NCBI RefSeq assembly: GCF_003675325.1
Contig: NZ_CP033073.1
Span: 1,426,001-1,490,000 of the forward strand
Direction of reading: 5' to 3'
Source: Streptomyces dangxiongensis
GTDB taxonomy: Bacteria; Actinomycetota; Actinomycetes; Streptomycetales; Streptomycetaceae
Length of the DNA stretch: 64,000 nucleotides
The notes under the pieces were generated by a model. The model was not told the DNA's origin, did not search any database, and was given only the letters and a program-made list of their open reading frames with translations. The position numbers were made by a program, and so were the translations under genes. Below are positions 53,310-62,183 of the stretch, piece after piece; positions within the stretch are counted from its first letter, which is position 1; each line of letters begins with the position of its first letter.

Positions 53310-53640
53310 GTCATATCTCCTTTGGGGCAGTGCACCGGAACCCGCACTGTGCGGGCGCCGTGTCGCCGCGATGATCACCCCGCCCGGAAAATGACCGGAA
53401 ATACAAAAGTGCTCCCACCGGGAGAAGCCTGGTGAGGGCACTTGAAGTTTCGGGAACCACAACTGCAACTGAGATCGACAGTAGCACGCTGGAACGGCCT
53501 GCGCACGCTGAAGAATATCGCTCCACTCATTACGGCAAAAAAACGCACGGCCCGGTCCATCGAACTCTCATCCCACGGAAACAGATATTTGATCGACTCG
53601 GGTGCGAGGTCTCAGGAAGAAGGGTGACGTCCGGCAGCTC

Positions 53641-54217
53641 GCCCCGGCATGCCGGCGCCGGATCACGGCTCCCCCCCCACTGACCTGGGCCTCACCCGCC
53701 TCATCCGTCCCCTCCGTTCGACGCGGCCGGGCCACGGGAGCCGCCCTCGGGCGGACTGCTGCCGCAGACTTACCGAACAAGGCCGCCGGTCGCCTAAATC
53801 GGCCGGAATGCAGGGTGTTCCCTGTTTCCGGAGGTGAGGGAAACACGCGGAGGGGCACCGGAGTCCTCGTCATCGGGTTGTGCCGTGCACGATCCGGTCA
53901 TGTTCCGTCCGCTTTCCAGTTCGGCCACAGGTAGCCGTGCCGGAGGGAAGGTGATCCGGACACGTGCAGGTCACGGGCGTAAAGCGGGCAGTGCACCGCG
54001 CTGGGTAATGGCCGCGGCGAGCGAAGTCCCCCGCCGTGGCCGTGGCATCGGTTTGCCTAACGCCTGCTCGACGGGTACTCCAGTATTTACGCGAGTCGAG
54101 CGCCTCGAGGGCCGCGTCGGGGGCGAGCTCACCGCCTGGCGTCCCCCGTGTCCGCACAGTTCGCCGCGGTGCGGCTGATGCCGGTCACGACATTTCCTGA
54201 TCCAAGGAGGCTTCTCC
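53641..54217. other. Gap, no supportable gene
   Basis: About 580 bp. Several frames are open but lack ribosome sites and family resemblance. The promoter of the following frameshifted gene probably lies near the right end. Confidence 0.4.
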
Positions 54218-54864
54218 ATGCCTGCCACTGAGTTCCTCGACACCATGGGGATCGGATTCCCCGGCCATCTCAGTGCCGACGAGTTCCCGCCCCAGGCCCG
54301 CGAGGGGACGATCGAGGAAAAGCGCCCGCGGAGTTTCGTTCTCGCCGAGTTCCAGGCACAGAAGGCCGTGTACACGGATTACGGCCGGGCGCCCGGTATT
54401 CGCACGAGGTGCCCGGCGGGTTGTTCTCCGTCGCACACGAACTGATGCGGGCCGGGCACCGGATGGTCCACGGTCTCGCGCCGACGCCGGGCATGTCGCC
54501 CGACGATATGCGCCGTGCGCCTCGCCTGGAACCGGTGCGGCGCTTCACCGAGTTCATCTCCTGGACCGCTCTGCACGCCGGAGCGGCGGAAGCGGCCCTT
54601 GTGGCACGCAGCGACTTCACTCTGTGGTGCAAGACCTGCGCCGTTCCGGCCGACGGGCTGGACGAGGCCGAGCAGGTGTCCGAGGCCGCGGTCGAGTACA
54701 TCAGCGCCTACCGCCAGAACCCCCCGGAGGTGGCGGACGGCGTGCCGGACGTCATCGAATACGGCCGGGCGGTCCATGAACCGGATGAGAGGAGCACCCG
54801 CGGTGCGGTGCGGATGGAGCCGGCGCTGCGGTTCTGGTGGCCTGCGGTCGCCACGCCCGGGTGA
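54218..54864 (+). pseudogene. Unknown protein split by one frameshift
   Basis: The first frame starts at an ATG with a strong AAGGAGG site and reads MPATEFLDTMGIGFPGHLSA, then SFVLAEFQAQKAVYTDYGRA. The second continues RYSHEVPGGLFSVAHELMRA, then FTEFISWTALHAGAAEAALV and AEQVSEAAVEYISAYRQNPP to a stop after WPAVATPG. A single shift near 54400 joins them into about 215 residues. They could instead be two genes, the second from ATG at 54409. I do not recognise the family. The next gene starts 52 bp later. Confidence 0.55.
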
Positions 54865-54915
54865 GAGCGGCCGGGGAGCAGAGCCGGGTGAGGTCACGTA
54901 CGGGAGGGAGCGGAT

Positions 54916-56571
54916 ATGGGCCGCGGCGTCGGACGGGTGACGTTCACGGAAGAGGAGTACGCACGGTTCCACGCTCGCCTGACGCACTGCCTCTCCATGC
55001 TGGGGAAGGTGGTGACCCAGTCCGGGTTCGGACAGGTGCCGAGCACATTGGGCGCGGAGTTGGAGGTGTCACTCGTCGGGCCGGACGGTCGTCCCGTCCC
55101 GGTGAACGCGGCCGTTCGCGAGGGGCTGGGCGACGACCGTCTCACCCTGGAAGTGGCTCGATTCAACCTTGAGGCCAACTTGGAACCGGTTCCCGTTCGG
55201 GGACGCCCGTTCACGGAGCTGGCCGGGCAGGCCTCTCGGGCACTGACGCAGATCACCGCGTGGTCGCTGCCGCACCACGGGGCCCGGGCGGTGCCGATCG
55301 GGACGCTGCCCACGCTGACACCGGCAGACCTGACGGCGCGGGCGCTGACCGACCTGCCGCGCTACCACGCGCTGGAACGCGCCTGGGCCCGCCGGCGCCC
55401 CACGCCGTTCCCCCTGCGCGCGGGGGAGGGGGAGCAGGGACTCTTCCGAGCCGAGTCCGTGGCCGTCCAGGGGGCGGCCTGCTCCTGGCAGGTGCACCTG
55501 ACGGTGGCCCCGGACCTCTTCTGCCCCACCTACAACGCCGCCCAGCTCGCCACCGGACCGGCCCTGGCCGCCGCAGGCAACTCGCCCTTCCCGCTGGGCC
55601 GGTACGGATGGCAGGAGGCCCGGATTCCGCTGTACGAACAGGGTTTCGGCGAGGGTGGCGCGCCCGGCCGCGGGACCTCACGGCCGCGGGTCGGTTTCGG
55701 GCACGCCTGGCTGCACGGTGGTCCGCTCGCCGCCTTCGAGGAAGCCGTACACCGCTACGACATCCTGCTTCCGGCGACTTCTCCGGCCGAGGAGGACGAC
55801 GGCCCGCTCGACGGCTGGCCGGCGCTGGAGGAGTTGCGCCTGCACCTGAGCACCGTGTGGCCGTGGAACCGTCCGGTGTACGACCCGCTCGGGCACGTGC
55901 GGATCGAGTTCAGGGCGCTCCCCTCCGGACCGACACCGCTGGACATGGCGGCGAACACGGCCTTCCTGGTCGGTCTCACCCTGTCCCTGGCGGCCGAGGG
56001 ACGCGACGTGGCGCGGGAGCTGCCGTTCGCCCACGCCAGGGAGAACTTCTACCGGGCCGCGCGCGACGGTCTGCGGGCAACCCTGTGGTGGCCCTCGCCC
56101 GGGTCCGCGCCACGGGAGTACGAGGCCGGCGCCCTGGTCGAAGAGTTGCTGCCGCGGGCCCGGGAGGGACTGGTCACGGCCGGGGTGGACGCCGCCGAGG
56201 CGGACACCATGCTGGACCTGGTCGACCGCCGGGTCGCGTCGGGCCGTACCGGAGCGTGGTGGCAGCAGCGGACGCTGGAGGTGCTGCGCCGGCGAGGGCG
56301 GCGCGCGCAGCACGAGAGCCGGGAGACGACCGGCCCGACCGCCACACCACCGGAACGCGGGATGATCCCGCCCGGACGGGAGAGCACCACCGGGGTACGG
56401 CCGGACGGACAGGCCGAGCGGACCGGTACGACGGACGCACGCGCCGTCGGCACCGGTCGGCCTGACAGCGGCTTGCGGGAGTTGACGGTGCGCTACGCAC
56501 GGCTCGCCGAGGGAGCCGACCCCGTGCACACCTGGAACCTCCCCACCCTTCCACGGCGGAGCCGGCGATGA
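54916..56571 (+). CDS. Glutamate-cysteine ligase-like enzyme
   Basis: A 551-residue protein related to the GCS/carboxylate-amine ligase superfamily. The N-terminal core has the metal-ATP strand region TLGAELEVSLVGPDGRPVPV (about 43-62), followed by EVARFNLEANLEPVPVRGRP, the family E-x-N-x-E pattern that binds Mg. Later come NAAQLATGPALAAAGNSPFP and HVRIEFRALPSGPTP, as in EgtA/GshA-like ligases. The last 130 residues are low-complexity. It would activate a glutamate-like carboxylate and join it to an amine. The product is not known. It is downstream of, and probably co-transcribed with, the unknown frameshifted gene. Confidence 0.75.
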   Translation: MGRGVGRVTFTEEEYARFHARLTHCLSMLGKVVTQSGFGQVPSTLGAELEVSLVGPDGRPVPVNAAVREGLGDDRLTLEVARFNLEANLEPVPVRGRPFTELAGQASRALTQITAWSLPHHGARAVPIGTLPTLTPADLTARALTDLPRYHALERAWARRRPTPFPLRAGEGEQGLFRAESVAVQGAACSWQVHLTVAPDLFCPTYNAAQLATGPALAAAGNSPFPLGRYGWQEARIPLYEQGFGEGGAPGRGTSRPRVGFGHAWLHGGPLAAFEEAVHRYDILLPATSPAEEDDGPLDGWPALEELRLHLSTVWPWNRPVYDPLGHVRIEFRALPSGPTPLDMAANTAFLVGLTLSLAAEGRDVARELPFAHARENFYRAARDGLRATLWWPSPGSAPREYEAGALVEELLPRAREGLVTAGVDAAEADTMLDLVDRRVASGRTGAWWQQRTLEVLRRRGRRAQHESRETTGPTATPPERGMIPPGRESTTGVRPDGQAERTGTTDARAVGTGRPDSGLRELTVRYARLAEGADPVHTWNLPTLPRRSRR

Positions 56572-56671
56572 GCCCCGGCGCACCTCGCCCGCCAGTGACC
56601 TCCAGGCCGACTTCCCCTTCGGCTAGGCCGCCCACGTCGGTGGTGGCCGGCGCAGGGGGCGGCTGCCCGAC

Positions 56672-57715
56672 TCAGGGCTTGATGAGCACCTTGAGGCTCT
56701 TGCGGTCGGCCATGTCCTGGTAGGCGGCCGGGACACCATCGAGGTCGGTGGTGGCGTCGAAGACCTTGCCCGGGTCGATGGCGCCGTCGAGGATGTCGGG
56801 CATCAGCTCCTCGATGTGGGCACGGACCGGTGCGGGGCCGCCGGCCAGGCGCAGGTTGTGACGGAAGAGGCTGCCGAAACCGATCGGTGCCTCTTCGTAC
56901 TGCGGGACGCCGACGCGACTGATGACGCCGCCGGGACGGAGGATGCCGACGGCCTGCTCGTAGGCGGGCATGTGGCCGACCGCCTCCAGGACCACGTGAG
57001 TGCCTTGTCCGCCGGTCAGGTCACGGACCGCGGCGATGCCTTCCTCGCCACGGGCGGGGACGACGTCGGTGGCACCGAACTCACGGCCCAGGTCGGTGCG
57101 CGCCCGATGGCGGCCCATCAGGATGATCTGCTCCGCGCCGAGCCGCTTGGCCGACAGCACCGCGAGCAGGCCCACGGCGCCGTCGCCGATGACCGTGACG
57201 CCGGTGCGCTCGTTGACGCCGCCGGACACGGCGGCGTGGTACCCGGTGCCGAACACGTCGGACAGCGTCAGCAGCGACGGGACGAGCGCGGAGTCCGGTG
57301 CGACGGGGAGCTTGACGAGAGTGCCGTCGGCGAGGGGGACGCGGACGGCTTCGGCCTGGCCGCCTTCCTCGGGCTCGCCGTCCCAGAAGTTGGCCTGCGG
57401 GTGGCTGCAGGAGGTGTGCAGGCCCTCGCGGCAGAACACGCAGGTGTTGTCGGAGATCGCGAACGGGGCCACGACCAGGTCGCCGCGCTTGACGGTGGTC
57501 ACCTCGGGGCCGGTGTCCTCGACGACGCCGATGAACTCGTGCCCCATGCGGGCCGGGCCGTCCTGCGGCTTCATCTGGCCGTAGGGGTGCAGGTCGCTGC
57601 CGCACACACAGGAGGCGGTGATGCGGACCAGAGCGTCGGTGGGGTGCTTGATGACGGGGTCGGGGACGTTCTCGACACGGACGTCGCCGGCACCGTACAT
57701 GAGCGTTGCACGCAT
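56672..57715 (-). CDS. Zinc-dependent alcohol dehydrogenase
   Basis: A 347-residue medium-chain dehydrogenase. Catalytic zinc ligands are in ASCVCGSDLHPYG and RMGHEFIGVVEDTG. The structural-zinc loop NTCVFCREGLHTSCSHPQAN is present. The NAD(P) Rossmann motif is VTVIGDGAVGLLAVLSAKRL, then LMGRHRARTDLGREFGATDV. ATG at 57715, with GGAGA before it, gives the standard MRATLMYGAGDVRVENVPDP opening. The substrate may be an alcohol or aldehyde; the group includes many Streptomyces enzymes of unknown substrate. It ends at 56672 facing the ligase-like gene. Confidence 0.93.
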   Translation of the reverse strand: MRATLMYGAGDVRVENVPDPVIKHPTDALVRITASCVCGSDLHPYGQMKPQDGPARMGHEFIGVVEDTGPEVTTVKRGDLVVAPFAISDNTCVFCREGLHTSCSHPQANFWDGEPEEGGQAEAVRVPLADGTLVKLPVAPDSALVPSLLTLSDVFGTGYHAAVSGGVNERTGVTVIGDGAVGLLAVLSAKRLGAEQIILMGRHRARTDLGREFGATDVVPARGEEGIAAVRDLTGGQGTHVVLEAVGHMPAYEQAVGILRPGGVISRVGVPQYEEAPIGFGSLFRHNLRLAGGPAPVRAHIEELMPDILDGAIDPGKVFDATTDLDGVPAAYQDMADRKSLKVLIKP

Positions 57716-57788
57716 CAGGGGTTCTCCAGATCGGGTGTGGTTGTCTCGGACGCACGCCGAAGGGACGTGGTACTGAGGCCCGTCGTCC

Positions 57789-58110
57789 TCAAGCCTGCGT
57801 GCCCACGGCATCCGCGGCATCTTCGGGGGCCTGGCCGGTGAAGGCCGTGGAGCGGCGGCGGACGAGGGTGAGGGCGAGGTTGATGACCACGGTCAGCGCC
57901 GCGATGAGGGTGCCGACCACGGCGGGCCCGGTGGTGCCCAGGGACGAGCCCAGGGTGAGGCCGGCGATCCAGGAGCCGACGGCGGAAGAATCCCAGCAGG
58001 GTGACCAGGACCCCGGTGACAGCGGCGTGGCGAACAGGCAGATCGCCAGGAGCAGGAGGGTGGCTCCCGCGGCGGCGACGATCGTCGTCGCGTGCGGGCG
58101 GGTGTCGCCC
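57789..58110 (-). pseudogene. Small membrane protein, frameshifted
   Basis: Two membrane helices read in one frame (TIVAAAGATLLLLAICLFAT and TLIAALTVVINLALTLVRRR, with AGLTLGSSLGTTGPAVVG between). The connecting helix reads VTGVLVTLLGFF only in another frame. Two opposite shifts would explain this. The N-terminus overlaps the antisense regulator relic, so its start is unknown. The original function is unknown. Confidence 0.45.
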
Positions 58111-58368
58111 AGGCCCTCGCCAGGGCCCGGCACGCACCGTTGTCCGACAGCGACACCATCGACAAGCACGGCCGCCCCGACGTGGCCCGCTACATCTTCC
58201 TCGATCCCGGTGCCCGGGACTTCTTCGTCGGCTGGACACAACCGGGCCGTGCACGACCTGACCCTCTACACCGCCGAGCCCGGCAGCACCTCCGCGGACC
58301 GCCTCAGGCTCCTGGCCAGCCTGGCCGCCACCCCGTCCCCCACGGCGGAGACCGGCCGGCCGCGCTGA
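58092..58368 (+). pseudogene. MmyB-like XRE regulator relic, internal deletion
   Basis: RARHAPLSDSDTIDKHGRPD then VARYIFLDPGARDFFVGW matches the start of the MmyB-like ligand-binding domain found after the HTH in Streptomyces XRE proteins. VHDLTLYTAEPGSTSADRLR then LLASLAATPS matches its end. About 80 residues between them and the whole N-terminal HTH are missing, and the two parts are in different frames. Confidence 0.65.
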
Positions 58369-58450
58369 CCTCGCCGTCCCGGCCGTTACCGCGGGTACCG
58401 CCCTGTCGTGTCCCGTCGACACGATGGGGCCGCCTGCTCCGGATCACGAC

Positions 58451-58753
58451 TCACAAGGTCAACTGCTCACGTGCGCGGTGACCGGAGTCGGTCGGTCCGA
58501 CGCCGCGTTCGGGCCGGCTGATCTCGGCCCACACCGCGTCGAGGGAGAGGCCGAGGACATCGGCGATCGCCGCGACGGTCGGGAAGGCGGGGGTGGCCAC
58601 GCGGCCCGACTCGATCTTCCGGAGGGTCTCCGGTGAGACACGTGCGTCGAGCGCGGTCTCGAGCATCGAGCGCTCTCCCCTGGCCCGACGTAGCAGAGCG
58701 CCGAGGCGCTGTCCGCGTTCGACCTCTGCGGGAGTGAGCGGCAACCTGACCAT
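58451..58753 (-). CDS. XRE-family helix-turn-helix regulator
   Basis: A 100-residue DNA-binding protein with a single Cro/C1-type HTH: RGQRLGALLRRARGERSMLE, then SPETLRKIESGRVATPAFPT and VAAIADVLGLSLDAVWAEI. ATG at 58753. It diverges from a methionine aminopeptidase gene with only 67 bp between, which hold two CCGGTATAGT direct repeats. It probably represses both itself and the peptidase. Confidence 0.88.
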   Translation of the reverse strand: MVRLPLTPAEVERGQRLGALLRRARGERSMLETALDARVSPETLRKIESGRVATPAFPTVAAIADVLGLSLDAVWAEISRPERGVGPTDSGHRAREQLTL

Positions 58754-58769
58754 GGCTCCGATTCTAGTA

Positions 58770-58793
58770 CCGGTATAGTATGGCCGGTATAGT
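58770..58793. promoter_or_regulatory. CCGGTATAGT direct repeats
   Basis: CCGGTATAGT at 58770-58779 and 58784-58793, 14 bp apart. The first lies in a TACCGGTA palindrome. The AT-rich TATAGT parts could also be overlapping -10 boxes. They are placed between the divergent XRE and aminopeptidase genes. Confidence 0.55.
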
Positions 58794-58820
58794 TATTGGT
58801 TCGCGCGATAAGGACGCCGC

Positions 58821-59603
58821 ATGATCGAGATCCTGAATCCCACCCTGCTGGCCCGGGCGAGAGACACGGGCGCACTGGTCGCCGACATCCTGCAGACGCT
58901 GAAGAGCCGTAGCGTGATCGGCACGAACCTGCTGGACATCGACCGGTGGGCCAAGGCCATGATCGTCGAGGCGGGAGCGCAGTCCTGTTACGTCGACTAC
59001 GAGCCGTCCTTCGGACGCGGCCCGTTCGGCCACTACATCTGCACGGCCGTCAACGACGCCGTGCTCCACGGACGACCGTACGACTACGCGCTCGCCGACG
59101 GCGATCTGCTGACACTCGACCTCGCCGTCTCCAGGGGCGGAGTCGCCGCGGACGCCGCCCTCAGCTTCATCGTGGGCGACGCGAAGCACCCGGAGAGCGT
59201 CGCGATGATCAGTGCGACCGAACGCGCGCTCGCCGCGGGGATCGCCGCCGCAGGGCCCGGGGCTCGCATCGGCGACATCTCCCACGCCATCGGCACGGTC
59301 CTCAGCGAGGCGGGATACCCGATCAACACCGAGTTCGGAGGTCATGGCATCGGCTCGACGATGCACCAGGACCCGCACGTCCCGAACACCGGACGGCCCG
59401 GCCGGGGATACAAACTGCGCCCCGGGCTGCTGCTGGCACTGGAACCGTGGGTCATGGCGGACACCGCCGAACTCGTCACCGACGCGGACGGGTGGACGCT
59501 CCGGAGCGCGACAGGCTGCCGGACAGCACACACCGAGCACACGATCGCCATCACCGACGAGGGAGCCGAGATCCTCACCTTGCCGAAGCAGGCGCAGCCA
59601 TGA
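58821..59603 (+). CDS. map: Type I methionine aminopeptidase
   Basis: A 260-residue pita-bread metalloprotease that removes N-terminal methionine. Metal ligands and pocket are present: AVNDAVLHGRP (His83), DGDLLTLDLAVSRGGVAADA (Asp100 and Asp111), GHGIGSTMHQDPHVPN (His near 174), LLLALEPWVM (Glu), and TEHTIAITDEGAEILT (Glu). The main housekeeping map normally lies in the ribosomal cluster, so this is an accessory copy. Such paralogues can confer resistance to aminopeptidase inhibitors; that role is only a possibility here. Its regulation by the divergent XRE protein is likely. Confidence 0.94.
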   Translation: MIEILNPTLLARARDTGALVADILQTLKSRSVIGTNLLDIDRWAKAMIVEAGAQSCYVDYEPSFGRGPFGHYICTAVNDAVLHGRPYDYALADGDLLTLDLAVSRGGVAADAALSFIVGDAKHPESVAMISATERALAAGIAAAGPGARIGDISHAIGTVLSEAGYPINTEFGGHGIGSTMHQDPHVPNTGRPGRGYKLRPGLLLALEPWVMADTAELVTDADGWTLRSATGCRTAHTEHTIAITDEGAEILTLPKQAQP

Positions 59604-59812
59604 GGCCGGGGCCGCGGGCGCCCCTTTCCCCGCTCACCGCATCGCGCACCGTCGGTGGAACGCGAGGCAGCCGACGCCCCACCTCGGCGCCGCCCTGAGC
59701 TGCCGGCCTTCGTCGGCCGGCCCCGGCCCCGGCCGTAGGCCTGTCCGGGTCAGCAGTGATGGCGGGGCCTCTTGTCGGCCCACCCCACGCCCGCGCACGA
59801 AGGAGCACGCCC

Positions 59813-60352
59813 ATGTCCGGACGCAACACCCTTGTCCGCAGCCTGCACGACGTGGGCCTCGCAGCGTGGTTCGGCGGCTCACTCATGGGCGCGGTCGGCC
59901 TCGACGGGGCCGCCAAGGACGAGGGCACCACAGACACGTCGACCGCACGGATCTCCTCTTCCGGCTGGGCGAAGTGGACCCCCGTCAACGCCGCGGCCAT
60001 CGGCGCCCACCTCTTCGGCGGCGGCGGACTGCTCGCCGCGAACGCCCACCGGGTCACCACGCAGCAGGGTGTGGCCGCCTCCACCACCGCCAAGACGATC
60101 GTCACCGCGGCGGCGCTGGCCGCGACCGCCTACGCGCGCGTCCTCGGCAAGAAGACCGAGCTGGCCGCCTCCCCCGACCCGCAGGACGAGGAGAAGGCCG
60201 CGCGGCACCTCGCCTGCGTCCAGTGGGTGGTACCGGCCCTCACCGGAAGCCTCGTCGTGCTCAACGCCCTGCACGGCGAACAGCAGCGTCCCTTCGAGCA
60301 GCTCCACGGCGTCTGGCGGCACGCCCGCTCCGTCATCCCGCTCATCCCGTGA
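59813..60352 (+). CDS. Conserved hypothetical membrane protein
   Basis: A 179-residue protein: MSGRNTLVRSLHDVGLAAWF, then GGSLMGAVGLDGAA, a helix around NAAAIGAHLFGGGGLLAANA, another at TIVTAAALAATAYARVLGKK and a C-terminal helix VVPALTGSLVVLNALHGEQQ. Three to four membrane-associated segments. ATG at 59813 follows GAAGGAG. I recall similar unnamed proteins in streptomycetes but no function. It is intact. Confidence 0.8.
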   Translation: MSGRNTLVRSLHDVGLAAWFGGSLMGAVGLDGAAKDEGTTDTSTARISSSGWAKWTPVNAAAIGAHLFGGGGLLAANAHRVTTQQGVAASTTAKTIVTAAALAATAYARVLGKKTELAASPDPQDEEKAARHLACVQWVVPALTGSLVVLNALHGEQQRPFEQLHGVWRHARSVIPLIP

Positions 60353-60371
60353 AGCTCCACCGCACGCTGAC

Positions 60372-60944
60372 ATGAACACCGTCCGCGGGACGCCGAGTGA
60401 CCACCCATCGCCGCACCCCGCCGTGACCCACCGTCCACAGCACGCCGCTCCGACCGCCTGGCGGCTCCGCGGCGCTGCGCGCCCGCAACCCGTGACGCGA
60501 GCGGCGAGATACCCGGCCCCGGCCATCACCCTCGTCCTTGAGGTCGCGGTGCACACCTACGACGCCCGGCTCGCCCTGGGGGCCCCGCAGCCGCTGCCGG
60601 ACCAGGCGGCACTGGACGGTGTCGACGAGTTCCTGTCCACCTCCTGCGCAGGGCCGTACGCCTGGCCGCACAAGCCCTCTGTCGTCGACTACCACGCCAC
60701 CGAGGGCCGCTCCTGGCGCCTCACGCTCTCCGCCGACGGTGTACGGAGCACCCGTCTTCCCACGTCCGGCACGCTGCCCGCCACGGCGGCCGGCCAGGAC
60801 CCGGACCCGGCCGACGCCTCCCTCCGGGGCACGGCCAGTGACCTGGTTCTGGCCCTGTACGGGCGCGTTCCGGTGGACTCCCTGAAGCTCGACGGCGACC
60901 GACACCTCTTCGACCAGCTCCTGGCCTGGGACCCGGACGCATAG
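60372..60944 (+). pseudogene. Mycothiol-dependent isomerase-like protein, N-terminal half lost
   Basis: The last 130 residues are the C-terminal domain of TIGR03083/MDMPI proteins: VLEVAVHTYDARLALGAPQP, DQAALDGVDEFLSTSCAGPY, ADASLRGTASDLVLALYGRV, FDQLLAWDPDA. The N-terminal DinB-like domain with its metal histidines is absent; the first 55 codons from ATG at 60372 look random. It may be translated but would lack the active site. Confidence 0.65.
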
Positions 60945-61092
60945 CAGGCCCCGGTGGCGGCCGGCGCGTCGTTCGTGGCGGACGCGTAGCCGCTCGCCCC
61001 GGTGCAGCCGGGCCAAGGCGCCCCCGACCATCAGCGGGCACGGCGGTAAATGCGTCGACAGCGACCCTCCGCCACCGGCAGAGTGGCCGCCC

Positions 61093-61833
61093 GTGACGAG
61101 CAGTGAGCTGTGGACCCGTGCGACCGCCGACCGCTACGACGCCGAGGAGAGCGAGATGTCCTCGGCTGCTGTTCTCGGACCGACTCTCGCCTTCCTCGCC
61201 GAGCTGGCCGGAGACGGCCCGGCACTGGAGTTCGCCATCGGAACCGGACGCGTGGGCGTCCCCCTCCGGGAACGCGGCGTGCCGGTGGTGGGTATCGAAC
61301 TCTCCGAGCACATGGCCGCGGTCCTGCGGCGCAAGATCGACGAGGACACGCTCCCGGTGGTCATCGGGGACATGGCCACGACCGTCGTCCCCGGCGAGTT
61401 CACCCTGGTCTATCTCGTCTACAACACCATCACGAACCTGCTCACGCAGGACGAGCAGATCGAGTGCTTCCGCAACGCCGCACGTCATCTGGGACCCGGC
61501 GGCCGTTTCGTCATCGAGCTGGGCGTGCCGCCGCTGCGGCTCCTCCCGCCCGGCCAGGTCGCGGTGCCGTTCGACGTCTCTGAGCGGCATCTCGGCTTCG
61601 ACACCTTCGACCTGGTCGAGCAGATCCTCGTCTCGCACCACTTCACCCGCGACGGCGACGACGGCCACTACCGCCGCGGCGACTCCCGGCACCGGTACGC
61701 CTGGCCGGCGGAGCTCGATCTGATGGCGCGGATCGCCGGGCTCGAGCCGGAACGTCGTGTCGCGGACTGGCACGGGGCACCGTTCACCCAGGACTCCGCC
61801 CAGCACATCTCCGTGTGGCGCAAGCCGGCCTGA
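61093..61833 (+). CDS. Class I SAM-dependent methyltransferase
   Basis: A 246-residue methyltransferase with the Rossmann-like SAM site ALEFAIGTGRVGVPLRERGV (motif I, near residues 44-63). VVGIELSEHMAAVLRRK is motif II, VVIGDMATTVVPGEF motif III, and LVYNTITNLLTQDEQIECFR the post-I region. The GTG start is at 61093. The substrate is unknown. It stands alone, between relics. The next 350 bp, to 62183, hold no supportable gene. Confidence 0.88.
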   Translation: MTSSELWTRATADRYDAEESEMSSAAVLGPTLAFLAELAGDGPALEFAIGTGRVGVPLRERGVPVVGIELSEHMAAVLRRKIDEDTLPVVIGDMATTVVPGEFTLVYLVYNTITNLLTQDEQIECFRNAARHLGPGGRFVIELGVPPLRLLPPGQVAVPFDVSERHLGFDTFDLVEQILVSHHFTRDGDDGHYRRGDSRHRYAWPAELDLMARIAGLEPERRVADWHGAPFTQDSAQHISVWRKPA

Positions 61834-62183
61834 GGCCGGCCACGGGGCCGTCGACGTCAGTCGTTCCTGTCCCGGGACTGCGCCCAGGCGATCCCGGTGT
61901 GCGGCAGCACAGGATGCCCCGGAGCACCGACCGGTCCGGAACGCCGACGGGTTCGCACGCCGTACGACGTCGTGGCCCGACGCCGGTCCCCCGGCTCGGC
62001 GGTGGCACCGAGCCGGGAGGAGCCGGGGCTTCAGGGTGGCGCGGGAACTGTCGGGGCAGGGCCGGGTCCAGGTGTGCCGGCGGCGTCCACGCGGGACCGT
62101 GTCCGTGTGGGGTTTCCGGGGTTCGCGGGCCGCAGGGTACCGGTCCGGCCGGACCGGGTGCTCTGCGGGTCGGTGGGCCGGAG
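61834..62183. other. Gap, no supportable gene
   Basis: About 350 bp between the methyltransferase stop and the end of the convergent LuxR gene. No clear hairpin terminator was picked out. Confidence 0.4.

Larger units (their letters stand above)
53048..53640. repeat. Duplicated cold-shock module, copy B
   Basis: Partner of 29216-29800 in direct orientation. The upstream part diverges by substitutions and small indels (extra A at about 53390, missing bases in the CTCCCACCGGG stretch), while the gene is nearly unchanged. Confidence 0.9.
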
